A stretch of DNA of 64,000 nt from Maricaulis sp. Lineage in GTDB: Bacteria > Pseudomonadota > Alphaproteobacteria > Caulobacterales > Maricaulaceae. The stretch covers positions 1 to 64,000 of the forward strand of contig NZ_JAEPNI010000005.1 of the NCBI RefSeq assembly GCF_017643475.1. Reading direction: 5' to 3'. The position numbers and the translations under genes were made by a program. How positions within the stretch are numbered: the stretch's first letter is position 1; every line of letters begins with the position of its first letter. This document shows, piece after piece, positions 1 through 9,295 of the stretch. A model generated the notes under the pieces. That model was not told the origin of the DNA. It saw nothing but the letters and a program-made list of their open reading frames with translations, and did not search any database.

Positions 1-220
1 ATTTAGTTGAATGTGAACGTGACCGCTCGACCACCCCGGAGGGTTGGGAGCTATTCGTCGAACCAGTCCGCGAGATGGTGCTGGACCGACCGGAGGACGA
101 GCACTTGGTGCTGCTTTTTCATGGCGACCTCACTTCACAGTGCTTTCACGGTAGGAGGAATCCTGGCAGCGGCAAGACGGCTAACCCCTGACGCGAATTT
201 CTGTGGCCGCGCCGCAGCAC

Positions 221-252
221 AAAAAATCCGGGGCTGCGATGCGGCCCCGGAT
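221..252 (-). terminator. Rho-independent terminator of the BNR-repeat gene
   Basis: A perfect 9-bp inverted repeat (ATCCGGGGC at 226-234 pairing with GCCCCGGAT at 244-252) has a 9-nt loop. On the minus strand it is followed directly by a six-T run (the A run at 221-226). It lies about 25 bp past the stop codon of the minus-strand gene at 277. The rest of 1-276 shows no convincing gene. Confidence 0.85.
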
Positions 253-276
253 CAATCATTCAAACCTTGCACCAGC

Positions 277-3200
277 CTACCACGGCGGCAGGGTACGGTT
301 GGGTGTCCAGGGGGCACCGGCTTCGCCAAGCGCCGTCTCGAAGGCCGGAATGGCTTCCTCGGTCAGTGCACTCAGACGAGCCCGCAAGCCCTCGAACTCC
401 TCCTCGGCCATGCCCAGCTGGGAAGAGTGAGCCGGAGACGGGCCATAAGTCGCGTTGGACGTGCCCAGTTGGGCAAAGGACAGGCGAGAGCCGACCGTGG
501 ACGGTTCGGCGCCGTAACGACCATTTCTCGACTGGTTACCGCCCATGGCTTCCTGGATAGCGAACAGCTCCTGGCGCAGGCCCTCGAGTTGATCATCCAG
601 TGCACCCGGAGCTGTGCGCGAGCGATGCAGGGCAGACTGCAGAACCGCCAGGCGGGTCTGGGTCTGGCCGATCGTCGCATTGGCTGCGGACAACTGGTGC
701 TGCATCTCGGCGAGACGCTCCCAGAAGGCCACGACCTCGTCATCCGGGGAGCCCGGCAGGGCACCCTCAGTCAGACGAACCACCTCAATGCTCTGGCGGT
801 CACCGATGCTGACCGTCTCACCATTGTGCTGACGCACCAGTTCGACGGAATAGGTGCCCGGCGCGACCAGGTATCCGGATGTGGAACTGTCCGGCGTGTC
901 TGGCTGGGTGACAGCGGACCTGCTCGGATAGGTCAGATCCCAAGCCACACGGTGGAAGCCGGCCGTAACCGGTCCCGGCAGACGGCGAACGACATTGTCA
1001 TTGCTGTCCCGGATCACCAGCCACATGCGCGGCGGCGCCTCACGGCGTTCCGCCTCGACCACATCAAAGCCCGGGAAAGGTGTATCCTCGCCCGCATCAT
1101 TGGCCGGAGCCTCGGCTTCCTGGCGGATTTCCTCGGCCGTCTGCAGGCCTTCGTGCATGTAATAGGTGATCGTGGCGCCAAAGGCCGGGTTCTCGGCCTG
1201 GAAATAGCCATCGCCCTGATAACCCCGGGTGTCGAAGCCCAGCTCATGCTGCTGCTGGTACCACCAGGCCCGGCGGACCGGGAAGAGACGCGTCTCGGTC
1301 TCCAGCATTTCCTCGGTCACCTCACGCAAGGCGGAAATGTCATCCAGCACGTAGATGGACCGCCCGAACGTACCGACAACAAGGTCATCTTCACGCTCGT
1401 GGATCAGCAGGTCACGCGCCGGGATCGGCGGCATGCCGGCCGTCATCTGGGTCCAGTTATCGCCACCGTCGATGGTGAAATAGACGCCAAAATCGGTACC
1501 GATGAACAACAGGTTCGGGTTCTCGTGATCCTGCACGATCCGCCAGACCTGCTGGTCTTCCGGCAGGCCATTGGTGATCATGCGCCAGCTGCGACCGTAA
1601 TTGTCCGAGCGCATCAGGTATGGCGCGAAATCACCTTCCTTGTGATTGTCCATCGCCATGTAGACCGTACCGGCCTCGAAACGGGACGGCTCGAAATCAT
1701 TGATGAAGGCCCGATCCGGAACACCGCGCAGGCTGCCCGCACGTGTCTCGGTCCAGCTCGCACCACCATCCGTGGAGACCTGGATCAGACCATCATCAGT
1801 ACCGGCGTAGAGCACATTCTCGTCGACCGGCGATTCCGCCAGCGCACTGATCGTGTTGTATACGGACATCGCATAGAGGTCCCAGCCCGCATCCCAGGAC
1901 CACTGACGACCCATGATCGGCAGTTGCATGCGATCCTCATCGCGCGTCAGATCGCCTGACAGAGCTGTCCAGGTGTCGCCCCGGTCATCGGACCGCCAGA
2001 CACGCTGGGACGCGTGATAAAGCCGCGTCGGCTCGTGCGAGGAGACGACAATCGGCGCATCCCAGTTGAACCGCTCGGCCGGTTCGCCCGGCTGAGGCTG
2101 GGCGCGGATATAGATCAGTTCGCCGGTGGACCGGTCGAAACGGACTAGATTGCCCTGCTGCCAGCTGGAATAGGCGATGTCGGGATTACCCGGCTCCACA
2201 TCCGGCTCGTGGCCATCACCGAACAGCGTCACTTCCCAGTCGGAATTGCGGATGCCGTGACGGCTGTCCGTGCGCGACGGGCCTACCTGGGTGTTGTTGT
2301 CCTGGGTACCGCCATAGACGTTGTAGAACGGCTCGGCATCATCCAGCGCAATGTCATAGAACTGCGTAATCGGCAGGTTGGAGATAAAGCGCCAGGTTGC
2401 ATCACCGTCCAGCGTCTCGTACAGACCACCATCGGAACCGACCAACATGAAATCCGGGTCGGTGGGATGGAAGGCGATCGCATGATCGTCGACGTGTTTG
2501 TTCTCATTGTTGATGTCACGGAAACTCGCGCCACCATCGCTGGAAATCTGCGTCGTGTTGGAAACCAGGATGATACGGTCGAAATGGTGCGGGTGAGCGT
2601 AGAGCTCCATGTAGTAGTGCGGTCCCGTACCCCCGGAGACCGTGTCGGACATCAGCGTCCAGCTTTCACCGCGATTGCTGGAGCGATAGACACCGCCCTC
2701 GCGGCGGTTTTCCTCGATCGCGGCGTAGAGTACGTCCGGATTTTGCGGGGAGATGGCGAGGCCGATCTTGCCCATGTTCCCGGCTGGCAAACCCGCAGTC
2801 ACTTCGCGCCAGGTTTCACCACCATCATCGGAGACATGCAAGCCGCTTTCCGGGCCAGCCCCCATATACGCGGCGACCGTACGGTGACGCTGCCAGGTTG
2901 CGGCGACCAGGCGGTCAGGATTGCGCGGATCCATGACGATGTCGGTGACACCGGTCCACTGACCTGCGGACAGGACCAGGTTCCAGCTTTCGCCACCATC
3001 GGTGGACTTGTAGAGACCACGCTCACCGCCCGACGACCACAGCGGCCCCTGGGACGCGACCCAGATGGTGTTCGGATCTTCCGGGTGAACGATGATCTCG
3101 GAAATGTGCTCGGAGGATTCCAGGCCGAGATGTTCCCAGCTGCTGCCACCATCGCGGGAGCGGTAGATACCATTGCCGTAACCGACATGGCGGCCGCCAT

Positions 3201-3549
3201 GGTTTTCGCCGGTACCGACCCAGATCGTGTGCGGATTGGACGGATCGACCGTCACCGTACCAATGGAATAGACACCCTGACCATCAAACAGCGACGTCCA
3301 GGTCGTTCCCGCATTGTCCGTGCGCCAGACACCACCGGAACCGACGCCGACAATCCAGGTCGACGGGTCATCCTCCATGATCTCGATATCGCCGATACGG
3401 CCGGACATGAAGGCCGGGCCGATGCTGCGGAACTCAAAGCCACTGAACGTGCCCGAATTCACGACCCCTGCATCGGTATCGTCCTCCTGCTGCGCACACG
3501 CTGCCTGTGGCAGGGTGCACATGAGGACGGCACATAGAATACCTCGCAT
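277..3549 (-). CDS. secreted VPS10/sortilin-like BNR-repeat (beta-propeller) protein
   Basis: This is a 1090-residue protein with an N-terminal signal peptide (hydrophobic core, cleavage probably after CAQ near residue 20), so it should act in the periplasm or outside the cell. The body is a chain of BNR/Asp-box repeats (patterns of the type SxDGGxTW, for example SRDGGSSW, STDGGESW, SDDGGETW, STDGGASW). These mark the large WD40/YVTN/BNR-like glycosyl-hydrolase-related family, typically about 1000-1100 residues with two beta-propellers and a C-terminal beta-sandwich plus coiled region. Members are often found with peptidases or TonB receptors in marine bacteria. The enzymatic role is not established; the Asp-boxes are structural, so calling it a sialidase would be unsafe. 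It is monocistronic, with a strong terminator just downstream. The ATG at 3549 was chosen because it gives a clean signal peptide. Confidence 0.85.
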   Translation of the reverse strand: MRGILCAVLMCTLPQAACAQQEDDTDAGVVNSGTFSGFEFRSIGPAFMSGRIGDIEIMEDDPSTWIVGVGSGGVWRTDNAGTTWTSLFDGQGVYSIGTVTVDPSNPHTIWVGTGENHGGRHVGYGNGIYRSRDGGSSWEHLGLESSEHISEIIVHPEDPNTIWVASQGPLWSSGGERGLYKSTDGGESWNLVLSAGQWTGVTDIVMDPRNPDRLVAATWQRHRTVAAYMGAGPESGLHVSDDGGETWREVTAGLPAGNMGKIGLAISPQNPDVLYAAIEENRREGGVYRSSNRGESWTLMSDTVSGGTGPHYYMELYAHPHHFDRIILVSNTTQISSDGGASFRDINNENKHVDDHAIAFHPTDPDFMLVGSDGGLYETLDGDATWRFISNLPITQFYDIALDDAEPFYNVYGGTQDNNTQVGPSRTDSRHGIRNSDWEVTLFGDGHEPDVEPGNPDIAYSSWQQGNLVRFDRSTGELIYIRAQPQPGEPAERFNWDAPIVVSSHEPTRLYHASQRVWRSDDRGDTWTALSGDLTRDEDRMQLPIMGRQWSWDAGWDLYAMSVYNTISALAESPVDENVLYAGTDDGLIQVSTDGGASWTETRAGSLRGVPDRAFINDFEPSRFEAGTVYMAMDNHKEGDFAPYLMRSDNYGRSWRMITNGLPEDQQVWRIVQDHENPNLLFIGTDFGVYFTIDGGDNWTQMTAGMPPIPARDLLIHEREDDLVVGTFGRSIYVLDDISALREVTEEMLETETRLFPVRRAWWYQQQHELGFDTRGYQGDGYFQAENPAFGATITYYMHEGLQTAEEIRQEAEAPANDAGEDTPFPGFDVVEAERREAPPRMWLVIRDSNDNVVRRLPGPVTAGFHRVAWDLTYPSRSAVTQPDTPDSSTSGYLVAPGTYSVELVRQHNGETVSIGDRQSIEVVRLTEGALPGSPDDEVVAFWERLAEMQHQLSAANATIGQTQTRLAVLQSALHRSRTAPGALDDQLEGLRQELFAIQEAMGGNQSRNGRYGAEPSTVGSRLSFAQLGTSNATYGPSPAHSSQLGMAEEEFEGLRARLSALTEEAIPAFETALGEAGAPWTPNRTLPPW

Positions 3550-3694
3550 GGTTCACTCCCCAATTGATTGAATCGGGGGGACCTTAGCAACCCGAAGGGA
3601 AAATGAAAGGCTGGGGTTATAGTATCACAGAAATCTGAACATCTAGGCAGTTCAAAGCCTTGACCCGATTGGATCCATCGCAAGGATGCGAGTC

Positions 3695-4228
3695 ATGAAA
3701 ATCGGCAAGCTTCTCCGCGACATCCATCACTGGGCCTCTCCTGTCATCATGCTCCCGCTGGGCGTGATGATCATCGCCGGCCTGTTCCTGATGCTGAAAA
3801 AGGATTTCGACTGGATCCAACCGCCGACCCAGCGCAGCGCCGAAGTCGCTGAAGGTGTTCCTGACACGACGCTGGCACAGCTCTATGAAGCCGCCGTGGC
3901 CGTTCCCGAGCTCGAGATTTCAGCCTGGGAAGAGTTCGAGCGAATCGATATCCGCTCGGACCGCGGCATCGCCAAGTTCATTGCGCCAAACCGCTGGGAA
4001 GCACAGATCGACCTGGTGACACTGGATGTGCTGTCTCTGGAGTATCGCCGCTCCGATCTGTTCGAACAGATCCATGACGGCTCGTTTTTTGCCGACTGGG
4101 TGAAGACTTTCATCTTCCTGCCCGTGGGTATCATCCTGCTGGTTCTGTGGCTGACGGGGATCTGGCTTTTCTTCGAGCCCCATATCAAGCGCTGGCAACG
4201 CTCCCGACGCCGCGCGGCAAAACGCTGA
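3695..4228 (+). CDS. PepSY-associated transmembrane protein
   Basis: This small inner-membrane protein has one hydrophobic helix near the N terminus (about residues 15-35), a soluble periplasmic stretch of about 90 residues, a second hydrophobic helix near residues 137-160 and a basic tail (RSRRRAAKR). This helix-loop-helix layout is that of single-module PepSY-associated TM proteins, relatives of iron-uptake reductases without the haem-binding helices. An ATG at 3686 is also in frame, but the one at 3695 has an AAGGA ribosome site about 8 bp upstream and gives the start MKIGKLLRDIHHW. It is followed by a strong hairpin. The function is unknown; a role in metal or siderophore metabolism is only a family association. 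Confidence 0.65.
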   Translation: MKIGKLLRDIHHWASPVIMLPLGVMIIAGLFLMLKKDFDWIQPPTQRSAEVAEGVPDTTLAQLYEAAVAVPELEISAWEEFERIDIRSDRGIAKFIAPNRWEAQIDLVTLDVLSLEYRRSDLFEQIHDGSFFADWVKTFIFLPVGIILLVLWLTGIWLFFEPHIKRWQRSRRRAAKR

Positions 4229-4241
4229 CCCAAAATAAATA

Positions 4242-4273
4242 GCGGAGCGATCCGGGTGAGTGGATCGCTCCGC
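4242..4273. terminator. perfect 12-bp stem-loop, likely bidirectional terminator
   Basis: GCGGAGCGATCC (4242-4253) pairs perfectly with GGATCGCTCCGC (4262-4273) across an 8-nt loop, 13 bp after the stop of the plus-strand membrane protein. There is no T run on the plus strand, but the minus strand continues into TATTTATTTTG. It could therefore end transcription from both this gene and the minus-strand kinase. The remaining 4274-4519 holds nothing I recognise. Confidence 0.55.
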
Positions 4274-4519
4274 CAGTCCATTCTGACTTACCCCCTAGTT
4301 CGTCAGAACGGTATTCTCGACTCTTGCGGGCATCGTAAGCCGAGAACTCACCATCGCTCGAGCCGGAGAGGCGGCAGTCAGAGCAATAGAGATAGCGCTC
4401 GCGTCGTTGCCGATTTCCAGCTGGCGCGAGTTCTGACGGAAAATGATCACGCGAAGAGACCGAACTAAATACGCAGATCGACGTATTTTTTCGAAATTCG
4501 CCTGGTTGTTTCTTTCGCG

Positions 4520-5899
4520 CTACTCACGCGTGTCCGTTCGCGGCAGCCGCAGACAGGCATGCACGCCACGCCCCGGCTCGGATCGCATCACCAGGCGGTA
4601 GTCGCAATTCTGGGCCAGCCGGAAAATCAGGTCCAATCCGTAGCCCGAAGCACGGTCCGCGCTGTGAATGCGGTGTTCAAAATAGGTCTCGCTGTCGAGC
4701 ACGATCGGCTCGCTGGACAGACCGCGCCCATTGTCGACCACACACAGCATGACATCCTTACCACAGCGCCTGACGCCCAGCAGGATGCGCTCGGCCTCGG
4801 CATGGGCCACCGCATTGATGATCAGATTCAGCAGGATGCGCTCGACCATGCTCTTGCTGGCCTCAACATGGAGCGCGCTGCTCACCTCGCGCCATTGCAC
4901 CTGATTGACCGAAATGGTCTCCCGCGCCAGAGCGGTGGTGGTTTCAAACAGGTCGGATACCGCAACGGGGCTGGACCGGTTCCAGTCCGACAGGTTTCGT
5001 TCGGTCCGGGACAGTTCGAGCACCGAGGTCAGGAATTGCGAGATATTCCGGGTGAGGGATTTCTGCTTGTCTGCTGTCTCCTGCGCCGCGGCGAGGTCGC
5101 CGCGGTCGAGCGCCCGGCTGAGCACCGTCGCGTTAAGGTCGAGAGCGAACAGGGGCTGGCGAACATCATGCCCGGTGGACGTCAGCAGGAGTGAGAGAAC
5201 GGAATTGGCCTTCTCTGCCTCGTCCTTCGCGTCCAGATAGACCTTGTTGAGATAGAAATTGCGCCGCGAGACCCGGCCCGACAGGCGCATCGAGACATAC
5301 ATCGCAATTGCAGCCGGGATCATCGTGGTCAGGGTGATCACATATACCCGGGCCTCACCTGGCTGGAAGAACAGCAACAGCGCAAGGTACCAGGCGATAC
5401 AGATTACCGAGAACGCCGCGCTGGCCTGGAACAGGTGATAGTTCAACATCCCGATCAACGCGTAACTCATCGCCATCCAGAAGGAGATGGCGAGAAAGCG
5501 CGCTGAAAGCCCTTCCGGCGTCGTCTCGTAGTTCAGGTAGAACAGGTTTACCACGGCGACGAGCGACACATAAAAAGCGTACCACCCAACCAGCAACCAA
5601 CGTACCCAGGATTTCGGGGCTCGCGTGGCCTCGCTCAGCAAGGCACCAACCACAATCAGGCAATACATGAAAAAGCTGACCCGCCAGGCAATCAGCAGAC
5701 GCACCCCCTGTTGCATGTCCTGGATCTGGAGTTCGTGGGTGACCGAAGTCAGCCAGGTAATCCCCGCAAGAAACGCGGCCAACGCCGCCAGGCGGAAGGC
5801 GACTGGACGGACATTCAGCCAGTATTCCTGCTCCAGCGTGTCGTCCTTGAAACGCCCGCTGAACCAAAACCTGTCAGGAAAGTCTGCATCCCGCATCAA
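4520..5899 (-). CDS. membrane sensor histidine kinase
   Basis: This is a 459-residue kinase. The N-terminal half (about residues 33-205) holds about six hydrophobic segments and no recognisable extracytoplasmic domain, followed by a short coiled linker. The phosphoacceptor helix contains GHDVRQPLFALDLN with His244. The ATPase domain follows, with an N box (LLNLIINAVAHAEA), a G1 motif (VDNGRGLS) and a G2-like GYGLDLIFRLA. It is transcribed divergently from a NarL-type response regulator that begins about 98 bp away, the obvious partner. A truncated paralogue with the same GHD(V/I)RQP(L/V)(F/Y)ALDLN box lies at 22376-23317. The signal is unknown. Confidence 0.85.
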   Translation of the reverse strand: MMRDADFPDRFWFSGRFKDDTLEQEYWLNVRPVAFRLAALAAFLAGITWLTSVTHELQIQDMQQGVRLLIAWRVSFFMYCLIVVGALLSEATRAPKSWVRWLLVGWYAFYVSLVAVVNLFYLNYETTPEGLSARFLAISFWMAMSYALIGMLNYHLFQASAAFSVICIAWYLALLLFFQPGEARVYVITLTTMIPAAIAMYVSMRLSGRVSRRNFYLNKVYLDAKDEAEKANSVLSLLLTSTGHDVRQPLFALDLNATVLSRALDRGDLAAAQETADKQKSLTRNISQFLTSVLELSRTERNLSDWNRSSPVAVSDLFETTTALARETISVNQVQWREVSSALHVEASKSMVERILLNLIINAVAHAEAERILLGVRRCGKDVMLCVVDNGRGLSSEPIVLDSETYFEHRIHSADRASGYGLDLIFRLAQNCDYRLVMRSEPGRGVHACLRLPRTDTRE

Positions 5900-5997
5900 C
5901 GACGCCCTTCACACTCACTCGCTTGCCCCGCCAAGGCTATGTGATACGAAAGCAGAAGACTGTCCAGCCACGCGACCAGAGCGGCCGCCAAGATTAA

Positions 5998-6609
5998 ATG
6001 TCCTTCCCCCGCGTTCTCATCATCGACGACCACCCGCTCGTCAGCGACGGCCTGCAATCCCTGCTGAGCGTTGAGGGCATTGCTGACACGGTGAACACAT
6101 TCACCAGCGCCAGTGCCGCGTTGACAAACGGCACGCCTGAAACCGCCGATCTCGCCCTGGTGGATTTCGGCCTGCCGGACATGACGGGCCTGCAGCTCAT
6201 CTCGGCCTTGCGGGACAGCAATCCGGATCTCATCTGCGTGCTGATGACCGGTTCTCCGCTGACCGTTTCGGAACGCGAGGAGTTGGCGGGTTTTGCCGGT
6301 CATTTCTACCACAAGGGCGACCCTGTAGAGGACCTGGTCGAGGCACTCAAGGCGCCGCTGCCCTCCCCTGCCGCCGACAATGCCGGCAGCGCAGAGCGCA
6401 TCGCCGAGCTGACGCGGCGGGAACTCGAATTGCTGGCCCTGATCGGCGAAGGGCATGAACTGGGTGAAATGGCCAATATGCTTGGCATTTCCGTGGGCAC
6501 GGCCCGCAAACACCGCGAGAACCTGATGAACAAGCTGGACGTACGCTCCAGCCTGCGCCTGATGCGGCTTGCCCTGCAGGCCAATATCACGCGACCTGAC
6601 GCAGACTGA
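5998..6609 (+). CDS. NarL/FixJ (LuxR-type) response regulator
   Basis: This 203-residue regulator has an N-terminal receiver domain: acidic pair Asp10-Asp11, phosphoacceptor Asp56 in LVDFGLPD, the Thr/Ser position in LMTGS and the lysine in HKGD. A C-terminal LuxR-type helix-turn-helix follows (LTRRELELLALIGEGHELGEM then MLGISVGTARKHRENLMNKL). It is divergent from the histidine kinase at 4520-5899, so phosphate probably passes from that kinase to Asp56. The 98-bp gap between them must hold both promoters. The target genes are unknown. Confidence 0.9.
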   Translation: MSFPRVLIIDDHPLVSDGLQSLLSVEGIADTVNTFTSASAALTNGTPETADLALVDFGLPDMTGLQLISALRDSNPDLICVLMTGSPLTVSEREELAGFAGHFYHKGDPVEDLVEALKAPLPSPAADNAGSAERIAELTRRELELLALIGEGHELGEMANMLGISVGTARKHRENLMNKLDVRSSLRLMRLALQANITRPDAD

Positions 6610-6741
6610 CACCAGCGCACCCTGACGGGAACCCGTTCAAACAGGGCGCCGCGTCACGGCATCCGGGATCATCACGGGAGATGGCAAAGGCCGCTTCGCA
6701 CGCATCGACATGATCAGAACGGCCTTGCCTGGGCGGGCTGA

Positions 6742-7509
6742 TCAGCCGAAACGGCCCATGATGTAATCCTGCGTTTTCTGCTCACGCGGATTGGTGAAGA
6801 TCGTCTCGGTCGGGCCATGCTCGACCAGGTCTCCCAGGTGGAAGAAGGCCGTCTGCTGGGAGACACGCGCCGCCTGCTGCATGGAGTGGGTCACGATGAC
6901 GATGCAGTAATTCTCGCGCAGCTCGTCGATCAGCCCCTCGATACGGGCCGTCGCGATCGGGTCGAGTGCCGAACACGGCTCGTCCATCAGGATGACTTCC
7001 GGATTGACGGCGATGGCACGGGCAATCACCAGGCGCTGCTGCTGGCCGCCGGACAGGCTTGTGCCCGGATGTGACAGGCGGTCGGAGACCTCTTCCCACA
7101 GGCCCGCCTTGCGCAGGCTCTGCTCGACAATATCGTCCAGCTCGTCGGAGGACTGCGCCAGGCCGTGAATACGCGGACCATAGGCGACATTGTCATAGAT
7201 GGATTTCGGGAAGGGATTCGGCTTCTGGAACACCATGCCGACACGCGCACGCAGGATCACCGGATCCAGGTGTTTGTCGTTGATCTCCTCGCCATCGATC
7301 TTGATGGAGCCCTCGACCCGGGCGCCCTCAATCGTGTCATTCATGCGGTTCAGACAACGCAGGAAGGTCGACTTGCCGCAACCCGACGGCCCGATGAACG
7401 CGGTGACGCTGTTCTTGGGGATGTCGATGGATACGCTGTTCAGCGCCTGCTTGTCGCCGTAGAAAACGTCGACATCGCGTACTTCGACTTTTGAATTCGT
7501 CTCGCTCAC
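6742..7509 (-). CDS. pstB: phosphate ABC transporter ATPase PstB
   Basis: This is the cytoplasmic ATPase that drives high-affinity phosphate import through PstC-PstA. It shows Walker A (GPSGCGKST), the PstB-typical [15 protein letters not shown] signature, Walker B (VILMDEP) and the H-loop (IVTHSMQQA). The frame is open upstream to 7602, but a GTG at 7509 ([18 protein letters not shown]) preceded by GAGGAC gives the usual PstB length of about 255 residues, so I start there. It is the last gene of pstS-pstC-pstA-pstB. No phoU or phoB follows in the window, because the next gene (5998-6609) converges on it. Confidence 0.95.
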   Translation of the reverse strand: MSETNSKVEVRDVDVFYGDKQALNSVSIDIPKNSVTAFIGPSGCGKSTFLRCLNRMNDTIEGARVEGSIKIDGEEINDKHLDPVILRARVGMVFQKPNPFPKSIYDNVAYGPRIHGLAQSSDELDDIVEQSLRKAGLWEEVSDRLSHPGTSLSGGQQQRLVIARAIAVNPEVILMDEPCSALDPIATARIEGLIDELRENYCIVIVTHSMQQAARVSQQTAFFHLGDLVEHGPTETIFTNPREQKTQDYIMGRFG

Positions 7510-7555
7510 TTTGTCCTCACAACCCTGGACCCTGTCTGACAGTGTCCATCCATGC

Positions 7556-9295
7556 CTACCATCTACGTTCAAACTTGTGTCGCAGATAGATGGCGAGCGC
7601 ATTGAAACTGATCATCAAGCCCAGCAGCACCATGATCGCGGCAGCTGCGCGCGGCTCGAAGGCGCGTTCGGCGCCATCATACCAAAGGAAAACCTGTACT
7701 GGCAGAACCGTCGCCGGCTGCGTCATGCCCTCAATGTCCAGGCTCGGCGTCTCGGCGATAAAGGCCACCATGCCGATCATCAGCAGCGGCGCGGTTTCAC
7801 CCAGCGCGCGTGACAGGCCGATAATGGAGCCCGTCAGAATACCCGGAGCGGCCAGCGGCAGGACGTGGTGGAAGACGGTCTGCGTCTGCGACGCACCGAT
7901 ACCCAGCGCAGCATCGCGGATCGAGGGCGGCACAGCCTTCATGGCGGCGCGTGTCGCGATGATGATGGTCGGCAGCGTCATCAGCGACAGGACCAGACCA
8001 CCCAGAACCGGCGAGGATCGCGGCAGGCCGAAGACATTGATGAAGACAGCCAGGCCCAGCATGCCGAACACGATCGACGGCACGGCGGCCAGATTGTTGA
8101 TATTGACCTCGATCAGATCCGTGACCGGATTCTTCGGCGCAAATTCTTCCAGATAGATCGCGGCAAACACACCCACCGGCACCGACAGGATCAGAGCGAT
8201 CAGAATGGTGAGGATCGAACCGTGCAGCGCACCACGCACACCGGCGAGCTCAGGCTCGCGCGAGTCGGCATTGCCGAACAGATAGCGGTTCGTGTGTTCC
8301 TCGATGACACCGCGGTCACGCAGGACACGGGACCAGACCAGCTGGTTGTCCGAGGAACGCCGGCGGCTTTCCGGCACATCCACGACCAGCAGGTTCCAGC
8401 TGTCCGCGCTCTGGCTTTCCGGCTGCACGACCGCACGACCGGTCGCCCGGGTCCCGTCAACAGAAACACCGTCCAGCTTGTAAGCACCGCCTGCCATCTC
8501 CACGATGACACTCGGCAGAGTGTCGTCGAGACGGAAAACGCCATCCTCGGCATCGGCCCAGTCCAGCAGCCCCTGCTGGCGCTCACGCAGATTGGCAATA
8601 CGGTCGACAAGCGCACTGACATCCTCGTCGCCAGCCGCCTGGACCCGCAGGTCCAGCTCGTCGGCACTGGCCCCCAGGGCAACTGCCTCATTGCGCAGGG
8701 CTGCACGCTGGTTTTCAAGCAGAGTTGCAAAACCGGCATTATCGCTGACCAACGCGATCGAGCGTCCCTCCTCCTCGGCGCGCAGCGCGGTATTCATCCG
8801 GGTCTCGGATTGATCCAACAGCTCGCCCTTGAGGTAAAGATCCATGTCGTCCGACAGCGGCATGCGGAAACGATAGCGCGTGCCGACCAGTGACGGATCC
8901 TCGATGACTTCATCCATCAGGCGCGGCGCGTTTAGTGCAGTGTAGAGCTGGAACAGCTGACGCAGATCACGGCGCGCCCGGACTTCCGGGAATTGCTCGC
9001 GCATCGCGTTTTGCAACACGCGGGCATAGGAACCCTCGCGCAGAGACACTTCACTGCCATCACCCTGCGGGTCGACCAGATCACGATCCAGATCGACCTC
9101 CAGGAAAATCTCGTTGGCGGTATAGGCCGGCAGGCTCTGCATGCCGATGGAACCGAGCAGGATCACCAGGATCGCGACCGCGGAGAAAATCGCGGCGAGA
9201 CCCAGGCTGCGGAAACGCGCCTCAGACCGGTAACGCTTCGCCAGGCGGGCTTCGACCGCTGCCTTGATGGCGGGTTTTGACACGGACTCAGTCAT
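7556..9295 (-). CDS. pstA: phosphate ABC transporter permease PstA (long form)
   Basis: This is the inner-membrane permease subunit of the phosphate importer. The C-terminal 280 residues carry the binding-protein-dependent transport core, with the EAA loop near [24 protein letters not shown]. The N-terminal 270 residues form one membrane helix plus a large periplasmic region, the alphaproteobacterial PstA type with a DUF3333-like domain, about twice the length of E. coli PstA. The ATG at 9295 ([11 protein letters not shown]) overlaps the pstC stop by 8 bp and is preferred over the upstream in-frame codon at 9322. pstB starts 46 bp after its stop. Confidence 0.92.
   Translation of the reverse strand: MTESVSKPAIKAAVEARLAKRYRSEARFRSLGLAAIFSAVAILVILLGSIGMQSLPAYTANEIFLEVDLDRDLVDPQGDGSEVSLREGSYARVLQNAMREQFPEVRARRDLRQLFQLYTALNAPRLMDEVIEDPSLVGTRYRFRMPLSDDMDLYLKGELLDQSETRMNTALRAEEEGRSIALVSDNAGFATLLENQRAALRNEAVALGASADELDLRVQAAGDEDVSALVDRIANLRERQQGLLDWADAEDGVFRLDDTLPSVIVEMAGGAYKLDGVSVDGTRATGRAVVQPESQSADSWNLLVVDVPESRRRSSDNQLVWSRVLRDRGVIEEHTNRYLFGNADSREPELAGVRGALHGSILTILIALILSVPVGVFAAIYLEEFAPKNPVTDLIEVNINNLAAVPSIVFGMLGLAVFINVFGLPRSSPVLGGLVLSLMTLPTIIIATRAAMKAVPPSIRDAALGIGASQTQTVFHHVLPLAAPGILTGSIIGLSRALGETAPLLMIGMVAFIAETPSLDIEGMTQPATVLPVQVFLWYDGAERAFEPRAAAAIMVLLGLMISFNALAIYLRHKFERRW

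Noticed and set aside
51-122. 23-codon minus-strand frame beginning MKKQHQVLVLRSVQHHL with a GAGG upstream
   Set aside because: Too short and without comparative support; it could be chance at the window edge.
7-1959. 650-codon plus-strand open frame
   Set aside because: It is antisense to the BNR-repeat gene; its translation is Arg/Ala/Gly-rich without any family motif.
4299-4437. 9-bp inverted repeat CGTCAGAAC / GTTCTGACG about 130 bp apart
   Set aside because: Long loop and no associated gene or T run; it can occur by chance.
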